Positions 33,865 through 48,280 of a stretch of 64,000 nucleotides of DNA are shown here, piece by piece (the first letter of the stretch is position 1; each line of letters begins with the position of its first letter). Under the pieces are notes generated by a model. It had not been told where the DNA came from. It worked only from the letters and a program-made list of their open reading frames with translations, and did no database searches. The translations under genes were made by a program, and so were the position numbers. Origin of the DNA: Sipunculus nudus (lineage: Eukaryota > Annelida > Sipuncula > Golfingiida > Sipunculidae); contig CM049313.1 of NCBI GenBank assembly GCA_026874595.1, forward strand, positions 60,556,659 to 60,620,658, read 5' to 3'.

Positions 33865-35105
33865 GTAAAGGCACTTGGTACATGGTTTTGACCATGCATA
33901 TGAATTCTATAACCAGAACACAACCATGATAAATTCAAAATTAAAAGTTGGTCAATACATGTGTCGCACCCCCGAAGGAATGGATTTCCAGGTTCTTTCA
34001 ACGGGGAATTGAGATGGCTGAAGCTCACACATACATATAAGAAAATGAGCAAGACATGTGTAATGTGAACAATAAAATATGATAAATAAAGTAACTAACA
34101 AATCTCTGGCGACAATGTTCCACACAGTCATTACAATATTCACTGAGTCCTATCTATGCATACAACATAGAGTCCTGTTTAATCCTAATCGGGTAAATTG
34201 CAATTACAACACTACACAGAATTTCCTTTGAACACTGAAGCTTGTCCGCTGGTCACATGACCGTCGCGCACGTGACTGTCTAGGAATGTTGGCCTTAGTC
34301 CCTGTACCCAGCAACAATAAACACGGGCGTTTCTCTTCACCGAACAAACACCACGGTCTCTCTTAGGAAATCACCTTACTAATACACACACTGATATTCT
34401 AAAAACCTCCACCTTCGTATCACGATGATAATGTCCGTAAGGCACGCATCCGCAACTGTAAAGCACCCTGAAAATACCAGTATCCGTACACGAACATGAA
34501 CAACTCGAGCCAATGTTCTGTACCACCAAAAGATCAGCGAATATATGGTCTTCTAGCTGATCTGTTCCTGGGCTTTATAACGGATGATGATTTCAGCTAT
34601 TTTTAAGTCCATCTGTGAACATAACTCGCAGGGCCTTTTGTGAGCCATATATCTCTTTTGTTAGCATATATCCCTATGCCTACATCTTTAAATCGTCTCT
34701 GGCCTAATGCCTTACAATACTTTAAAGATCTGCAGCTCAGTGCATGAATATAAAATGGGCACGCCTCCTTAGACACGAGTATCAGAAAATCATGCTTACA
34801 CGTGCGTTGTCTCTGAAATCTACATCAAACAATGCTATTACAGGAAAATGCCTAGTCTAGCTCTGATTAGTTTGACAAGAAACAAGACTATATAGCTTTG
34901 ACAAGTCTGACAAAAAACAATTTTCACAAAGTCATGACTGAACTGAAACTGCCATCAAATAAAACACCTGGGTTCCCCAAACATACGTTCCTACGCTAAC
35001 ATCGATACATGATACGGCACATTAATCTGGTTATACTATGCTTACTTAAAAGTGCAATCCACAATGAATAATGAAATCGTCACAGCCGTCTGGTGAAAAC
35101 ATATA
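33865..35105. other. intergenic, no gene seen
   Basis: AT-rich DNA with short overlapping frames on both strands and no splice-bounded open segment that looks coding. Confidence 0.4.
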
Positions 35106-35485
35106 TATGTTAATGTAAAAGTACTTAAAATTCAAGAATTTCGATAAAGTTATATAAGTAGTCAAAAATATAAAGGTAATTTTCCCAGGTTACGCCAATC
35201 TGCCCGTTGCATATAGCAGGGTGTCTTGCAAATTTCACAGTGATGACAATGGTCTCATGACAGGACAGCAGCCCAAGTGGGAAATCAGACAGCAAGCTGT
35301 TGCTGATATACCGACTTCCCCAAATAAAGAATCCTGTTCAACAGTAGCAAGTGAGCCATTGGCTAATAGCGTTTTACTCAAATTTGGTTTATACAGATCT
35401 GAACACTGAGACTGGTTGTGTTCGAAGACCTCTGGTATGCACTCTTGGCAGCTGAGATAATCTTAAGTACTTTTACATTAACATA
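35106..35485. mobile_element. 380-bp element with perfect 23-bp terminal inverted repeats
   Basis: tatgttaatgtaaaagtact at 35106 continues for 23 bp and is repeated exactly in inverse at 35463-35485. The interior has no transposase-like frame. No clear target-site duplication is visible, so the superfamily is undecided. A MITE is the simplest reading. Confidence 0.6.
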
Positions 35486-35574
35486 CTAGTATACATGTAT
35501 TGCCAAACTATTTTCTTTTGTCAATTTATAATTTTTCATGTTTGTTTTCTGGTTAATGAGAAATGAAGGGACGC

Positions 35575-35576
<2 letters not shown>

Positions 35577-35614
<38 letters not shown>
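35577..35614. repeat. GA microsatellite
   Basis: About nineteen uninterrupted GA units. Confidence 0.95.
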
Positions 35615-35615
<1 letters not shown>

Positions 35616-36743
35616 GGCAAAGAACTTCTGTCGAATCGACAATAAAGAATATGTGAGTGCCTAGCTGAGTTGTTACGCCTCTGGAAGGATCCCGCACCTT
35701 GCTGTAACGTCAAACTTGACCAGCCAAACACCAACGGTTATATAGGGTAATAATGTAAGACCTTGCTTGAACTAAAGATATGAGGGTTTTTTCTTAATAT
35801 AGACTACTTTCTCATTGGTCATGCTGAAATCGTGCTTTACCTTAACTACTTAAACAAGAAGCACAGTTTACAAGTTATCGCCACCAGTACACTGGCAAAG
35901 GGCCAAGAAAGTCCCGACCAATGAGAGCCTATTATTGCTTGATTCTAACTTGGTCACACCTGCGGTGTAAAATGTAAATTAAACGGAACACATTTGGCCG
36001 AGTGCCAACTACTTGATGAAGATAATTTGCAAGACTTGCTATTGAAAGCAGTGGTTAACTTTACAGAACTAAAGAGGGAATGTAGCATTTCAGCCAGCCT
36101 ACTCTTTACACTGAATGTAATCGGTTGCCCAATATAGGCATACAACAACTTATGCTAGTAATATCAAAACATCTCTCGACCTTAATTTCCGGAGTCTTTT
36201 TGTATTATCATGTCCTAGCTCTTTTCTTCCCGTGTATTCGGGTCTGTGGATCTTTCTTGAAAAACAAATTCTCCAAACTCCGTCGTTCCTATATTGTATA
36301 GCGCTCCTGTGTGGTCACCCACATGGGCAAGTCTTTCTATTACAAGTTTCAGCAGATAACGCTATGACTCCGAGTGGAGGGGGAAATTGTTCTTGCCTGC
36401 AGTGCGAAAATCAAACGCCATCGTGTAGTAAATAGTTCCCCTCATGTGTAGCCTGCCAGCTTACTGGGTAATCAAGGCAAGGCTTAGAAACACAACAGGG
36501 CATGTGTAATCATTTAATAACTGCTGTAAACACGTTTTGTCAGTGCCGGTATATAATCTCTTATATATAAATTAGACGGTCCAAATGCTGGTTTACATGT
36601 TATTTGCTCAGTTTATAAAAAAAAGGCTGAAGTCTACTGTCAAAAAATGACCACTAGTATGTAACGACTATGCATATTTTGCGGTTTCATACATACATAT
36701 CTTAATGTATATTTGTACAGATAAGATTGTATAGCTATATATA
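35615..36743. other. intergenic, no gene seen
   Basis: Unique-looking sequence without a recognisable coding segment or element. Confidence 0.4.
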
Positions 36744-36918
36744 CCGTAAAACCAGAGAATTACGACCATTTAAGGGACCTTGATATAGGGGTCGCATTTG
36801 TGAGGGGGTCGTCCAAGGGAAGTCTGATTTAAAGAGCAAGCAGTAATCGGGACCGTTTTATATAGTGGTCGTTATTTTGAGGTGGTCGAGTATAACTGAG
36901 GTGGCCGTTAATAACTGT
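36744..36918. mobile_element. degraded relative of the ggtggtcg MITE
   Basis: Shares the order accgtaaaacc, gacca, gggacct, ggtcgca, gggaccgt, ttttgaggtggtcg and gaggtgg with the MITE at 12959-13117. The ends are decayed. Confidence 0.4.
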
Positions 36919-36934
36919 TATATGTTTATATATT

Positions 36935-36935
36935 T

Positions 36936-37017
<82 letters not shown>
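36935..37017. repeat. compound AC/AT microsatellite
   Basis: About twelve AC units followed by roughly thirty AT units. Confidence 0.95.
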
Positions 37018-37019
<2 letters not shown>

Positions 37020-40000
37020 CCCCCAGATACATTTTAGGACGCGTAAAAAGGAACTGCGCAGCATATACGTTGTTCCCGTTTATATTTTCATTTAAATAAA
37101 AACGTATTTTTATGCATTTTTATTTGCTAAGTGACAAAGCCTTGCTAGTGAACGCTATGATTTTTTTAACTCAACTGATTCGCTCTGAGATATATTTAAC
37201 TATCTAGGTCTTTAGTCTTCGTCCTTCCGTCTGGTCGTCCGTCTGTCTGTCCTGTTGTCAGCTATAGGCACATATCATACCCGTGCACATGGGACCTAGA
37301 AATATCTAAAGTTATGAAATTATCATCCAGACACTTCCTTGTAACGAGGGAGAACCCGAAATTACATCACGATGACGTACGTATAGGCCTACATATTCTG
37401 AGACCTATGTGGAAAGAGACATGAAAATCAAAATAGGCTATGTTGATTATTTAGGGTTCTTGAACAAATGTTTACACAAATAAGGTCACAAAAATAAAAT
37501 AGTGCACCTTTTTGCAAATATATTGTCCTGTCAGCAAACAAAACTTTAAAAATCGCTCAAACAGCTCTATCTAAATTATTCTAACACATGTTATATTTCC
37601 TCATACTTTTTCCGCACTGCGTGAAAACTTCACGCCAAAGCTTCAATTTCTCAGTGACTATAATGCGGTGAGTTAATTTTATTGGTCGTGCTAGTTTTTT
37701 TTTTTTTTTCATTTTGATAGTTTTATCTGTTGCATGCATACGCCAAGAGTGTCACCACCTATAACTTTAATTTAATCATTTTAACGCGAATGAAAGATTT
37801 ACTTTGAGGTCAACAAATGCCAGTCGTCAGATATTTTAAACTGTACTCATTCTGACTTTGGGCCACTGATCAGTGAAGTCTGTGTTTCATTTTTTATTTA
37901 TTTATTTTTAAATTTAATTGCTATGTTGTGAATGATAAATATCAGATCTCTTTCAATATACTGGAAAGGTACATATCTTAATTAGAGGTTCATTATTCCG
38001 TTATGCACGTAACGAGCGAATCATTATTGACCAATGCAACAGACTGTTCGATGCAAAGGATATATACTGAAACAAATTAAGTCACTTTTCATAGTACAGG
38101 TCATACATATACTGGGCCCGGGGGTATACCAGTTCTGTTGACTTAATATTATAATATTAAATGTGACACCCGATCACCAATAAAAAATAAAATACAAGAG
38201 AAATTATTAATATTGAAACGAAAGAGAGTAATGTCACTTTCAAAAAGATTATAATAAATGCCTGTCAATTTTGGGCTTGTTGTCACACAGAAATGGCTTG
38301 ATTCACTAACGTTTGGTTCGGCACATTTTAGGGCTTTTAATTATCTCCAAGTTGGGGAAAGAAAGCCGAGTGATGTGATTATTCGTTTTCCCTTGCCATG
38401 TTTCATGCTTGTATTACTGATAGTTAGGTAAACGATTGCACAGGATGACAGTACCTATGTCAAAACCATCTGTATAAAGCCATGTTTTACGGCTAAATAA
38501 GTCATGAAAGCTGATCGGGCAATGTTTTTATGTTACTTATGGCACCTGTCGCAAGTTCAAGGTCAGTGTCAAATGGGGGTCATTGGCGTCACGGCAGACG
38601 TCAATGGGAGCCTGGAATAAACACAGCACTAGCTAGGTGAAGTAAACATAGCTCGCTCAGTGCTGTGGCTGGCCTTCTGGCAAACTGCTGCGTCTACTGT
38701 CTGTGTTTCAGACTTAGGTAGGTAAACAACGTGTTTCATCTGTATGCAACATCCGTGACGGAATATAGTTCCGTGGCCGAGCGAGAAGCAGTCCGAGCTC
38801 ATCTCACGAGTTGACAAAGACATGAGTGATGCTGATTGTCGTAAAACTTGTATTGACTATTGTCATTGATGAGGCGGATTTGTTTTATGTTACACTTACT
38901 CTATTATTCTTCCAGCTCCAGGAAACAGTGCATTGTTTATCACCTTTAGCGTAGTACATAGTTTTCTTACAGATATGTATTCCAAATTACTTTACCAATG
39001 ACAGTGCTTTACCATATGCATTTCATTTCCAGTGTCAAATGATTCGGGGACACCGCCCCCAGGGCCTAGCCCTGCATCATCTCTGTACTATAGTCTGTTC
39101 ATCCAACAGTGAAACCCTGTTTTTTTCACGTTTTCTTTTCTACCTCGATATATAATCTGTGTTCTTAGCGAAACGATGAATTCCTAGAAAACAACCTAAT
39201 TTTATATGAAGTCAGTGATAATGTATTAAAAACAACTTACATCACAACGCTGAGGTGTTGTTTACTTTATGTAAGAAGTGCATAGCTAACTTGGCCAAAC
39301 TGAACAGCGTTGTAAGTGAAATCTTTGCCGTCATCATGGAATGACATAACCATGACGTCACGGTTGTCGCGTGAAATTTCTTGAATATACAGCAGGTGTC
39401 ACCATATTCAGTAGACCCAGCTAGGCTCCAATATCTTTTATTGTATACTGCCCGTCTTTTAACATACTACACACAGAGCTCTGGTCATGGCCAGGCAGGC
39501 AGTGTCATTCATGTAGCCTGTGGTCCCACTTGGCATTATATACTTTATATAAACCCAACATAAAAGGCATACCGGTAATTATAAAAAAATGATGTACTTT
39601 ATATTGCTTATTTTTATCCACGTATCTTATGTGTATGAAGAACATTTTTCACCATTGTTACCAGAGCCTGAGGTAAATCCACTTTAAACCAAGTTTTGCA
39701 CTGCCGGGAATCCTGTTCTAAAATGAGCTAATTAATATATTTTGTCAATTTGTAATACACGCGGGCAGTACCCTGTTATGGGAGGTGATGTAGGCATCAT
39801 GGCTCCATGGCAGCACAAACTGTGGGTAACAAAACAAGGATTGCAAATTAAGAAAATGAAAAGCCACCATCCATTTAATAGTCATTGTATTGAATTCATG
39901 TAATTTAATTTGTGATTTTATCATAAATACTCCATTTGTTTATCAACATAAGAAGAACTGGCACATTTATAATATATCAATGTGTCAAACCGCTTTTTCA

Positions 40001-41906
40001 AATATTGGACTGTTCTAGCCAAGCTGAAACATTGTCCTATGAGGTTCGATCCCTTTTTGAATCATCGCCAATACTTTTCCTGTCATTGTGACCACGTATA
40101 AAATTGGGTTGACGCATCTTTACCCATTGTTTTATGGAAATGTTACTAATCCCCCCCCCCCCTCCATATAATATGCCCACGGCAAGGTGTGTAAATATTA
40201 CTAAATTTCAAATTCCATAAAATACTCTGATGGGTTACTTTAATTATTATATCTAGAAATAAATGATCAGTAAAATTGAATATGTACCTGTAGCTCACAT
40301 GGAAACATTGTACCCTCAAATGGGTACACCCAGTAAATAGGTAAAATCACTGTTTCCCTTATTATTCTTTGCCTTAGCAGATGAACAAATAATTTTTCCA
40401 CATACAAAAATTACATAAATCATCGTGTAGGATTTTCCAGCTGGATTGAATACTGTTGCAATTAAAGGTTGGGGACAATTTATAAGGGCATAGGGTCATT
40501 TTCAGTAGCCTTACCCATATACTGGCTTCTTGCCACCCCCACTTATAATGAACTGGTCAGAATATTCTCCTATCTTTGTAGACTTTTTAACTGGGCCGTT
40601 TCCATTCATCTGCATGCGTAGTAGCCTATGTATGCTTAGTCTCTATCCGCACACTGCCGGGAGCAATTTTTGCGCACTACGCATACCAATCATTGTGTCG
40701 ATTTCAGGTTTAACATAGAGTTTTCCCATTCAGGCCATGCTGTATGCACCTGTCTCTATGTCAAACTGACACAAATGTCATTTCTGGCAACCAAACATAT
40801 TGGCATTTGGCTGAATTTTGTTTTCCTTTCTTTATCACAGACAACATGTTTTTAGATTATTGAGGCGTAAACATCACTGTCGCGTGTAAAATATTACTAA
40901 TTTTGATCTTTTAAAAATTTTATTATTCTAATTTTGTTTTTAACTTTTGATGCTAATATATACAAATGTACAATAAATATATGGTAAAATGGCTTGCAAA
41001 AAAAGAAAAAACAGCTATCGAGCACATATCAATACGGTTACGGACTACGCATAAACGTACTTATGGAAAATGGACTTTGCGGATACGGACTACGAATACG
41101 GACTACGCACTTATGGAAAACCACCTTAAATGTATCAGTTCTTTTCAAACTTAAAAAAAACCTATGACTCTTAAACAGCGTATCAAAGGGAGAGAGCAGG
41201 TGTGCCATTTATCGTTCATGTACAATCATATAATATAACAGGGGCTACATACATGTATTAATGATAGTAACGTGCTAGCTGCTGTTATTGTTTGACCAAC
41301 ACACATTGCCAAACAGAGGGATTCTATCTCCTGCAAAATGGAACACCGCTTATGACGTCAAGCGCGTGCGAGGCAGAATCTTGTCAGTTGACCATGCACA
41401 AAATGTCGTAAACAACCCGCGAGATTCTCCTTGATTTTGATTTTTGTTCATTACAGGCTATTCATCTCGGGTATGTGGCATTTTTCCTGTCAGAAAATTA
41501 GGTCGTGTTCTCAATTACCTCTGTACCAAAAATCTTTGTTCGTTCTCAATTCTTTTAAAAATGATCGCCAAAAAACAGTGTTTCACAATTGGTGGAACGG
41601 ACTATAGTCCTGTATTATATTCGACACTTTGTTTCAGATCATGCTTTAAGAAAGATTATTGTACATTGGCATACTTAAAAGATATTTACTTATAATATCC
41701 CCTTGGATGTTCAGGCCAAAAAGTTGAATTTATTTATTGAGTTATATTATATGGATCGTTTGGATATAAATCATCTAGACTGATTAATAGATTTAATTGA
41801 GGATAAGATTAGTTGTTTTGTTTTTTCGTTTTTCACTAGTATGGAGGGTAAATACTATAGTGGTGTGCAGACCAATTTTAAGATTAAATCAATGAATGGT
41901 TGGTTT
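37018..41906. other. intergenic, no gene seen
   Basis: About 4.9 kb with no convincing exon. A tccgtctg-rich patch at 37200-37260 may be a relic of the hairpin-ended repeat family. Poly-C lies at 40151-40162. A small three-unit repeat of acggactacg lies at 41039-41110. Confidence 0.4.
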
Positions 41907-44525
41907 TTAGCTCAGCTGACTATAAGTCATCTGAGCTATAGTCGTGGTCCATTGTCCGTCGTCTGTCCGTCCGTCCGTCCGTCCGTCCGTCCGTAGATGT
42001 GGCACGTTTTGAAACCGTAAGACCTAGGAATCCAAAATTCTGCATAATGTTAGATGTCCCCAAGATCTCCTACCAAGCCGAAAACTGGGTCTTTGCGACT
42101 TCATTCCTTTGAGAAATTAAGGAAAAACCTCAATTTTTTATTAAAAACCTATTTTCACACTTAAGGACTGCCTAATATCAAAACCACTCATCTGTTTTTC
42201 CTCATATTTCCTATAAATAATCCTCTATATAATTCCTATGTACATGCTAGAAATTAGGTCTGTATTATTTAATTTAAAAAAGTTATGGGCCCAAACATAA
42301 TGCATTTTGTAAATAATCAGGAAAGAAATTTTATCACTTAACACAAAACTTGTAAAAGCTCAGCACTTTTTTTCCAGTAATATTACTTTTATTAATCAAA
42401 ATTAAATTGTATACCCAAAATTAGATCAAAATCTTTTAAATTTTTAAAAATATTAGCAAAAATAAAAAATTGGTACCTTAAATTTTGCCCAACTTTGACC
42501 ATGGCACGTTTTTTTGCTGTAACTGCTGTGGATTTAATTTTCACAGCATGTTTTTGTTAGCATTTCAACTGTTAACACCAAAAATTTGAAACCAGTTGAT
42601 CAAAAACTGTAGATTTTATTCAAGTTTTCAAGCACCATGTCACATATTGCTAGTGTTATGCAGTTTGCTAGAGCTCAGCTCCCGAGCTTCAGCTCTAAGT
42701 TCCTTAAATTTGGCATACAGTTAGATTTCTCCAAAATCCCCTACCATGTCAAGAATTTGGTCACTAGGACTTAATTCCTTCGAGATATCAATGAAAAACT
42801 TCATTTTTCCATTAAAAACCCAATGTTACACTTTAAGACTGCCTAATATCAAAACCAATGATCTGACTTTGATCATATATAATATACATATTTTTCTATA
42901 CATTCACTATGCACATGCCAGAAATGATGTCAGTATTGTGTATTTTTTTCAAGTTATGGGCCCAAACATAATGCACTTTGTAAAAAATCAAGAAATATAT
43001 TTACTCCCTTAACAAGGGCATTGCTGAAGCTAGAGATCTTTTTTGTCAGGGATGTAACATTATTTAATCAAGATTCAATTGAATACCCAAAATTAGTTCT
43101 GAATTTTTCAAATTTTATAAGTTATTAGTATAAATATAAAATTAGTACCTTAAATTTTGCCCAACTTTGACCATGGCACGTTTGTTTCCCGTGAGCACTG
43201 TTGATATAATTTTCATATCATGCACACATAAGTATTTCAGCGTTTTAGTTTAGAAAGCTGAAAGAAACTTGCCAAAGATTGTAGCTTTTATTAATGTTTT
43301 TTATGAGACCCTGTCAGACTTTGGCTCTCTCCAGCCCCTCTTGAGTCACCTGTATGTTGACCTTGTTGACCTTTCATCAAATTATGCACGCTTGAGGGGA
43401 GAATCCAGGCAGCTTATGGCCAGCCACAGTTGATCCAGGTGTTCAACCCAACTCATCTAGTAGTTTTAACCAACAACATAACAATAAACAATAAATTAAT
43501 AAATTTTTATTGGTTTTTAATAACAAATTAAAGAAAAATAGAAAAGGAATTTGTTAGTTTATAATAACAGGAAATTAACTTGCAGTTACTGATGATATAA
43601 GAATCTTGTATCGATGGGTAGAATGTCACATATTCCAAATAACACCATGCAGTCACCTATGGCATTTTTCAGTTCATTTTTAATGATAAAGAAGTAAATC
43701 ATATTATTCATTACTAATCATTAAGGATTATATGAAGGAAATTAATGATAGACAAAGATGCAGTTGATAATATTAATCTAGATTCCTACTGTGTCTAGTG
43801 TGTACATTGATGTGAAATTAGTCCAAAATGAATTTTTTACAGTTATTTTTTAATATAAATAAAAGCCATAAAACCAGGTACTTATGATCATTAATAAAAT
43901 GTGTGAATTTTGTATATTCTGGATTCTCAACATCATTGTTTGGTGAAAACTGAATAAATACCAGACATGGTGTGAATACTTTGTAATTGTATTTAAATAC
44001 GAATATGATTATGTACTCCATTATAAAATTTCTTGTATAAAGAATGGGAATTCAGGTAAAAATGAAAGTATATGAATACTCGTGCAAATACTTTCAAAAT
44101 GTATTCATGAATGCATTCATGAATATATTCTTTAATATTATTTTAATAATCATATCAGTTATATTTCATTTTAAAAAAATCATATGATTCTCTTATTATT
44201 TTTAATAAAAATTATATTTGGGACAATATTTGTAATTTTTTTAATAAATAGTTAAACTCTTATATTGTATGTTCTGCTTATAAGTTATATGGCCAAGTCA
44301 AAATCTGTGTGACAGTAGTACTCCATTTGTTAATAAAATAAATGAAATCAATCCTCTTCCCTGTCTCCAAAGGTACTATCAAAATCATACATAAGCTAAA
44401 CAACAACAACTCATAATACAGCTTATATTTATTATCACACAAAACCAGCATGTGCCTCATTTCTAAATAATATTTTTTTATCATATATAACAGCTGAGCG
44501 TCGTGACCCATAGGTCCCTTGTTTT
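41907..44525 (+). mobile_element. hairpin-ended non-autonomous repeat, element A (about 2.6 kb)
   Basis: The 5' end forms a hairpin: TAGCTCAG pairs with CTGAGCTA and TGACT with AGTCA around an ATA loop (41908-41938). A gtccgtccg run follows at 41956-41995. The 3' end is cagctgagcgtcgtgaccca then taggtcccttgtt, itself a short inverted repeat. The interior contains two diverged copies of one module (about 42000-42660 and 42690-43330, sharing gactgcctaatatcaaaacca). No transposase frame. The style is abundant in mollusc DNA. Superfamily not assigned. Confidence 0.6.
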
Positions 44526-45418
44526 TTAAACCAATTAAATCAATGACATTTTGCATTATCAATTAAAAACAATTATAGATGCACATGCAAAGAATCTCAT
44601 CCTCAAGCTTTCAGAAATAATCAACCTGGTAAATACAGACACAGTCAACAGTCAAGTGTCCACCGGCGAGCCTGCCAAACACTTTGATTTCTTGTCTGCA
44701 ACAAAGACAAAGAATGCGAGAGTATTCCTGTCAAACCGTTCTTGGCTTGCTTCTCTTTGCTCGTGTCAAGCTTTGATGTGCTCACAATTCCTTCTAGGTG
44801 CAGACAGAAAGTAGCCGGTGACTGATTAACCCAATGATTTTTCACATTTGACAGTGTCATCAGTGATCATCACTCATTTAATTAATGCAAACAAGGCCTT
44901 TGTTTGTGCCAAGCGTGGACTTAATCTAGGGACCATAGTCTTGATAAGTCAAACTGATAACCGTGTCAAATAAAGTCATCACACTGCACTGATTTGACAG
45001 ACCTTTTAATCTCAAACCCATTTTTTATGATAGAAAACAAGCTCACATAAACTCATTAATAAAGGAAAGTTTATTTAACACTGAAAACTACGTTCACATA
45101 TTTAAATTCTTGGACTAAGATTAGCTGCCATTACAGACTTTGCCTTTTGTGCATTGTCATTGCCATTAAGATTAACGCAAACGAACAAAAAATTCGTACA
45201 AAAAAGCACCCATACTCCCAGGCCGGAGCTCATGTTGGAGAAAGTGAAGCTGTTCTGTGCCTGTGAAACTTCAAAGAAAAGTGTGCCAGCATAGGCAGAC
45301 CAGTGTCAGTACAGATGTTTGGAAATGCAAGCAGAATATCTAGCAGCTTTTGAGGAAAATTCTGCCTGTGAAAGTAAGCATTTCTGCTCAAAGAGTCAAA
45401 ATGAGTAGCTTAACCTCA

Positions 45419-45470
<52 letters not shown>

Positions 45471-46561
45471 GACTCAATACATGCTACTAAAAACATGTTC
45501 TGAAATGTATGTTTTCTCCTTGATATTTAATTGCAAACCTGCCCTAATAAGGACACCTAGGTATTAAGGACAAATATGTCAGTCCCTTTACTGTCCACAT
45601 TAAATAGGTTTTACTGTATATGATGTTTTCCCCTATATGAGTAATAGATCTTATTATCAAACTGGCTGATAAACCCGGTATACCGGGCTTATTGCCGGGG
45701 ACGGGGAGATATATTAACTGAGATGTGGAATGTTGGCTCATTTGTAATTCTAAAAGTAAACAAAAATATAGATTGTCAGTGGGGAAAACCGCTCAATTAG
45801 ATATATATAAATAATTTTTACATTTATTTTTGTTGCGCTGTGCTTGTTGCAAGAAGTTCATACCCCAGTATGTTTACCTTGAAGACCTAGTCAGTGATGA
45901 TGTTTACATTGCGAACCGAAATGAGAAGCGGGGGCATTCAGGTTTTTGATGATATTTGACTGGATTCTGTCATTTGATGTATAAAAATAAGGTGAGGAAC
46001 ACATGAAAGATTTATTAAATGTACGTTGCAAGGAAACTGTTCCTGAAGAAAGAAACAGAAATCTGCATACCTCGTAAGTAGCAGAAGTGGACCCAAGGGG
46101 ACTCAATGCAGAGGGTCCATATCGCATTTTCAGCCACCGCAACCTTTTTTTTCATCGTATCAGACACATTTTGAGGCCTTAAACCCCCACCACCACTCCA
46201 ACCCACCCCACCCCTACCCACCCCTGTTCCTGAAATTGGGACCTTGAATTAGGTTTTGTCATTAATCCTCCTGGATTGAACTCTCCAATTCATAAAGCGA
46301 GAAACATGTGTTTTTCTCTTTTCCTGACCACACGCGTAGGTGAGAACCTTGTTCAAATGTAATGCCCCAAACGCTCAAACCCCTCACTGAAAACACTCTT
46401 GAGTTGGTGCTAACACATATGCACACTCGCATGTTCAAATCATGCATTTCCCTAGAGGACTTATCTCGGCATTTCTCACCTTTCCCTCACTTCCCTCTTT
46501 CTCTCTCCTTTATTTCTTGGTCTTTTTTTGAATTTCACTGTTTTCGTTGTTTCTTTTATCT
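44526..46561. other. intergenic, no gene seen
   Basis: No recognisable exon. It includes a long AT microsatellite at 45422-45467 and a C-rich cccaccac run near 46185-46225. Confidence 0.4.
45422..45467. repeat. AT microsatellite
   Basis: About twenty-three uninterrupted AT units. Confidence 0.95.
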
Positions 46562-46750
46562 AGGGCTTGGGTAAGGTTCTTCTGCCTGTACATAGTAAAG
46601 CAAGTCAGAGTACCTGATGACCTGTAACAGGCTGTCATAAGTAATTAGGTAGTACCAGGTACCTGTACCTGTGACTAAAGTGTCTTTATCAGGTACAGGT
46701 ACTCTGAATTGTTTAACAAGGTACATGTACAAATACCTTGCCCAAACCCT
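46562..46750. mobile_element. hAT-like MITE (about 189 bp) with imperfect TIRs
   Basis: Left end agggcttgggtaaggt and right end, inverted, agggtttgggcaaggt, each followed by text near tgtacat. The core holds ggtacctgtacctg palindromes. Flanks ttttatct and ttttacgt resemble a mutated 8-bp duplication, which points to hAT, but weakly. Confidence 0.5.
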
Positions 46751-48280
46751 GTTTTACGTCTATGCCATGTTTTCATCAACTACTTGATAAACTGAAGTCA
46801 AGCAAAAGCAGTAACATTGTCAAATACTCTTAGTTAATTATATCGAAGCAGAATTGATTTTTTATGTTGCGTTTAAACTTTAATAAAGTTCAGTTTTAAT
46901 GTTCTGGAAGTCCAATTCACATCCAAGTGCTCTTGTCCTGGGGTAGCAATCATGTTATATTTGTAAAAAAAAGGTGTCATAAAATTCTTGTCAATGTCAG
47001 AACATCTTGTTAATAGAAACAAGTTTAAACAACATACTATTTACTTGAATTAGTTGGGTTTCCTTTCACTTATTCATATATATTTGTTTCATTAATATAT
47101 AAAACTTCAGTGAAGTTTCATCAAGCTGTCTACTTCCTGTTCATAAACCTGATGCAATTGTCGTGCAGTTATCTAATTCTGCAGTTTGGCATTATAATAC
47201 TACCAAATATTTAGCTCTGCTTTCAAAGACCTTGATTCCTTGAATAATGAAAAAGGTAATTGAATCATTCAAATGACTCGTTTTACATGGACTCCTGGTG
47301 CAGTGAGATAATCATAATTTTTGCATTTCCGGGAAGGGATTGACCTATGATTGAGAATCTATTAGGTCAAATAAGCCTGGCCTATTTCTGGTACATGTGT
47401 TTTTGCTCAAATGTACTCTTCAAAGTTATTAAATAATTATATTATGCTCCCACTTTTTCTTCATCAACCTATTATGACATTAAGAATTTAAGATTCTCTA
47501 ATGCTAGCCATGTTTCCATTGCCAGCAAAACAGAAACTAGAACAGCAGAGCAATTTTGTTTAAACTGATGTCAGACCGGCCTGGCATCCTGCCTGCATAG
47601 GCCTGAGTACTGCCAGGGTATTAACAAAATGTAACAACATTACTATCTATCAGTGATATAGTTGCCTCCACACCATTCTAGTCCAAGTTCAATACTCAAG
47701 TCATGAGTCATATTCCAGAGTCCTTGCCTTGAGGATTGAGTTCAAGGCCACCTTTGATGAGTTTTGAGTAATTTGGAATAAGAGTCTGAAGGCAATAGAA
47801 ATCTCCCTTTAGATAAAATTATAAAGGAAGTTATCATGTGTATCACGATTATAGTGTGTATTTGTATGTTAGTCTAGACGTAAGTACTATCTCATTATCA
47901 CTGCTATGTATATTATATATTTATAAATACCAATTGAACTGCTTTAACAAAGGGCCATTTCTTTCTTCAGTTGAAAAATATGGCTGAATTTTCTGACAGT
48001 CTCTCTGTTTTTGTGTGTGAAGGTAATACACCTATGTGACAGTGTGAGTAATATAGTATTTTCCATCACCTGGAAATTATCTGTTAAGGTATGTTAAAGG
48101 TTTCAGCATTGTTAATAGTCTTAGTTAATTGGAAGTAGCAAGGGCAGGTGAAGCTTAAGGAAAGAGATATGTGCATTTTGGCATCTCTTAGCTCTTTACT
48201 TTGAACACCATATGTGTTCTTAGCTGGTGCTGGTTTACACTATGTGTGTGAGTACATTTGTTTTTTTTTTGTTGTTTCAG
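46751..48280. other. 5' intron or flank of the BTBD gene, no other gene seen
   Basis: No coding segment. The last bases form a strong pyrimidine tract and acceptor (tttttttttgttgtttcag) at 48261-48280, so transcription of the BTBD gene begins further upstream in a non-coding exon not located here. Confidence 0.5.

Noticed and set aside
33738-34052. 104-codon minus-strand open frame
   Set aside because: It overlaps the SINE end and reads as hydrophobic low-information sequence; no homology recognised.
36865-37095. 76-codon plus-strand open frame
   Set aside because: It is a translation of the AC/AT microsatellite.
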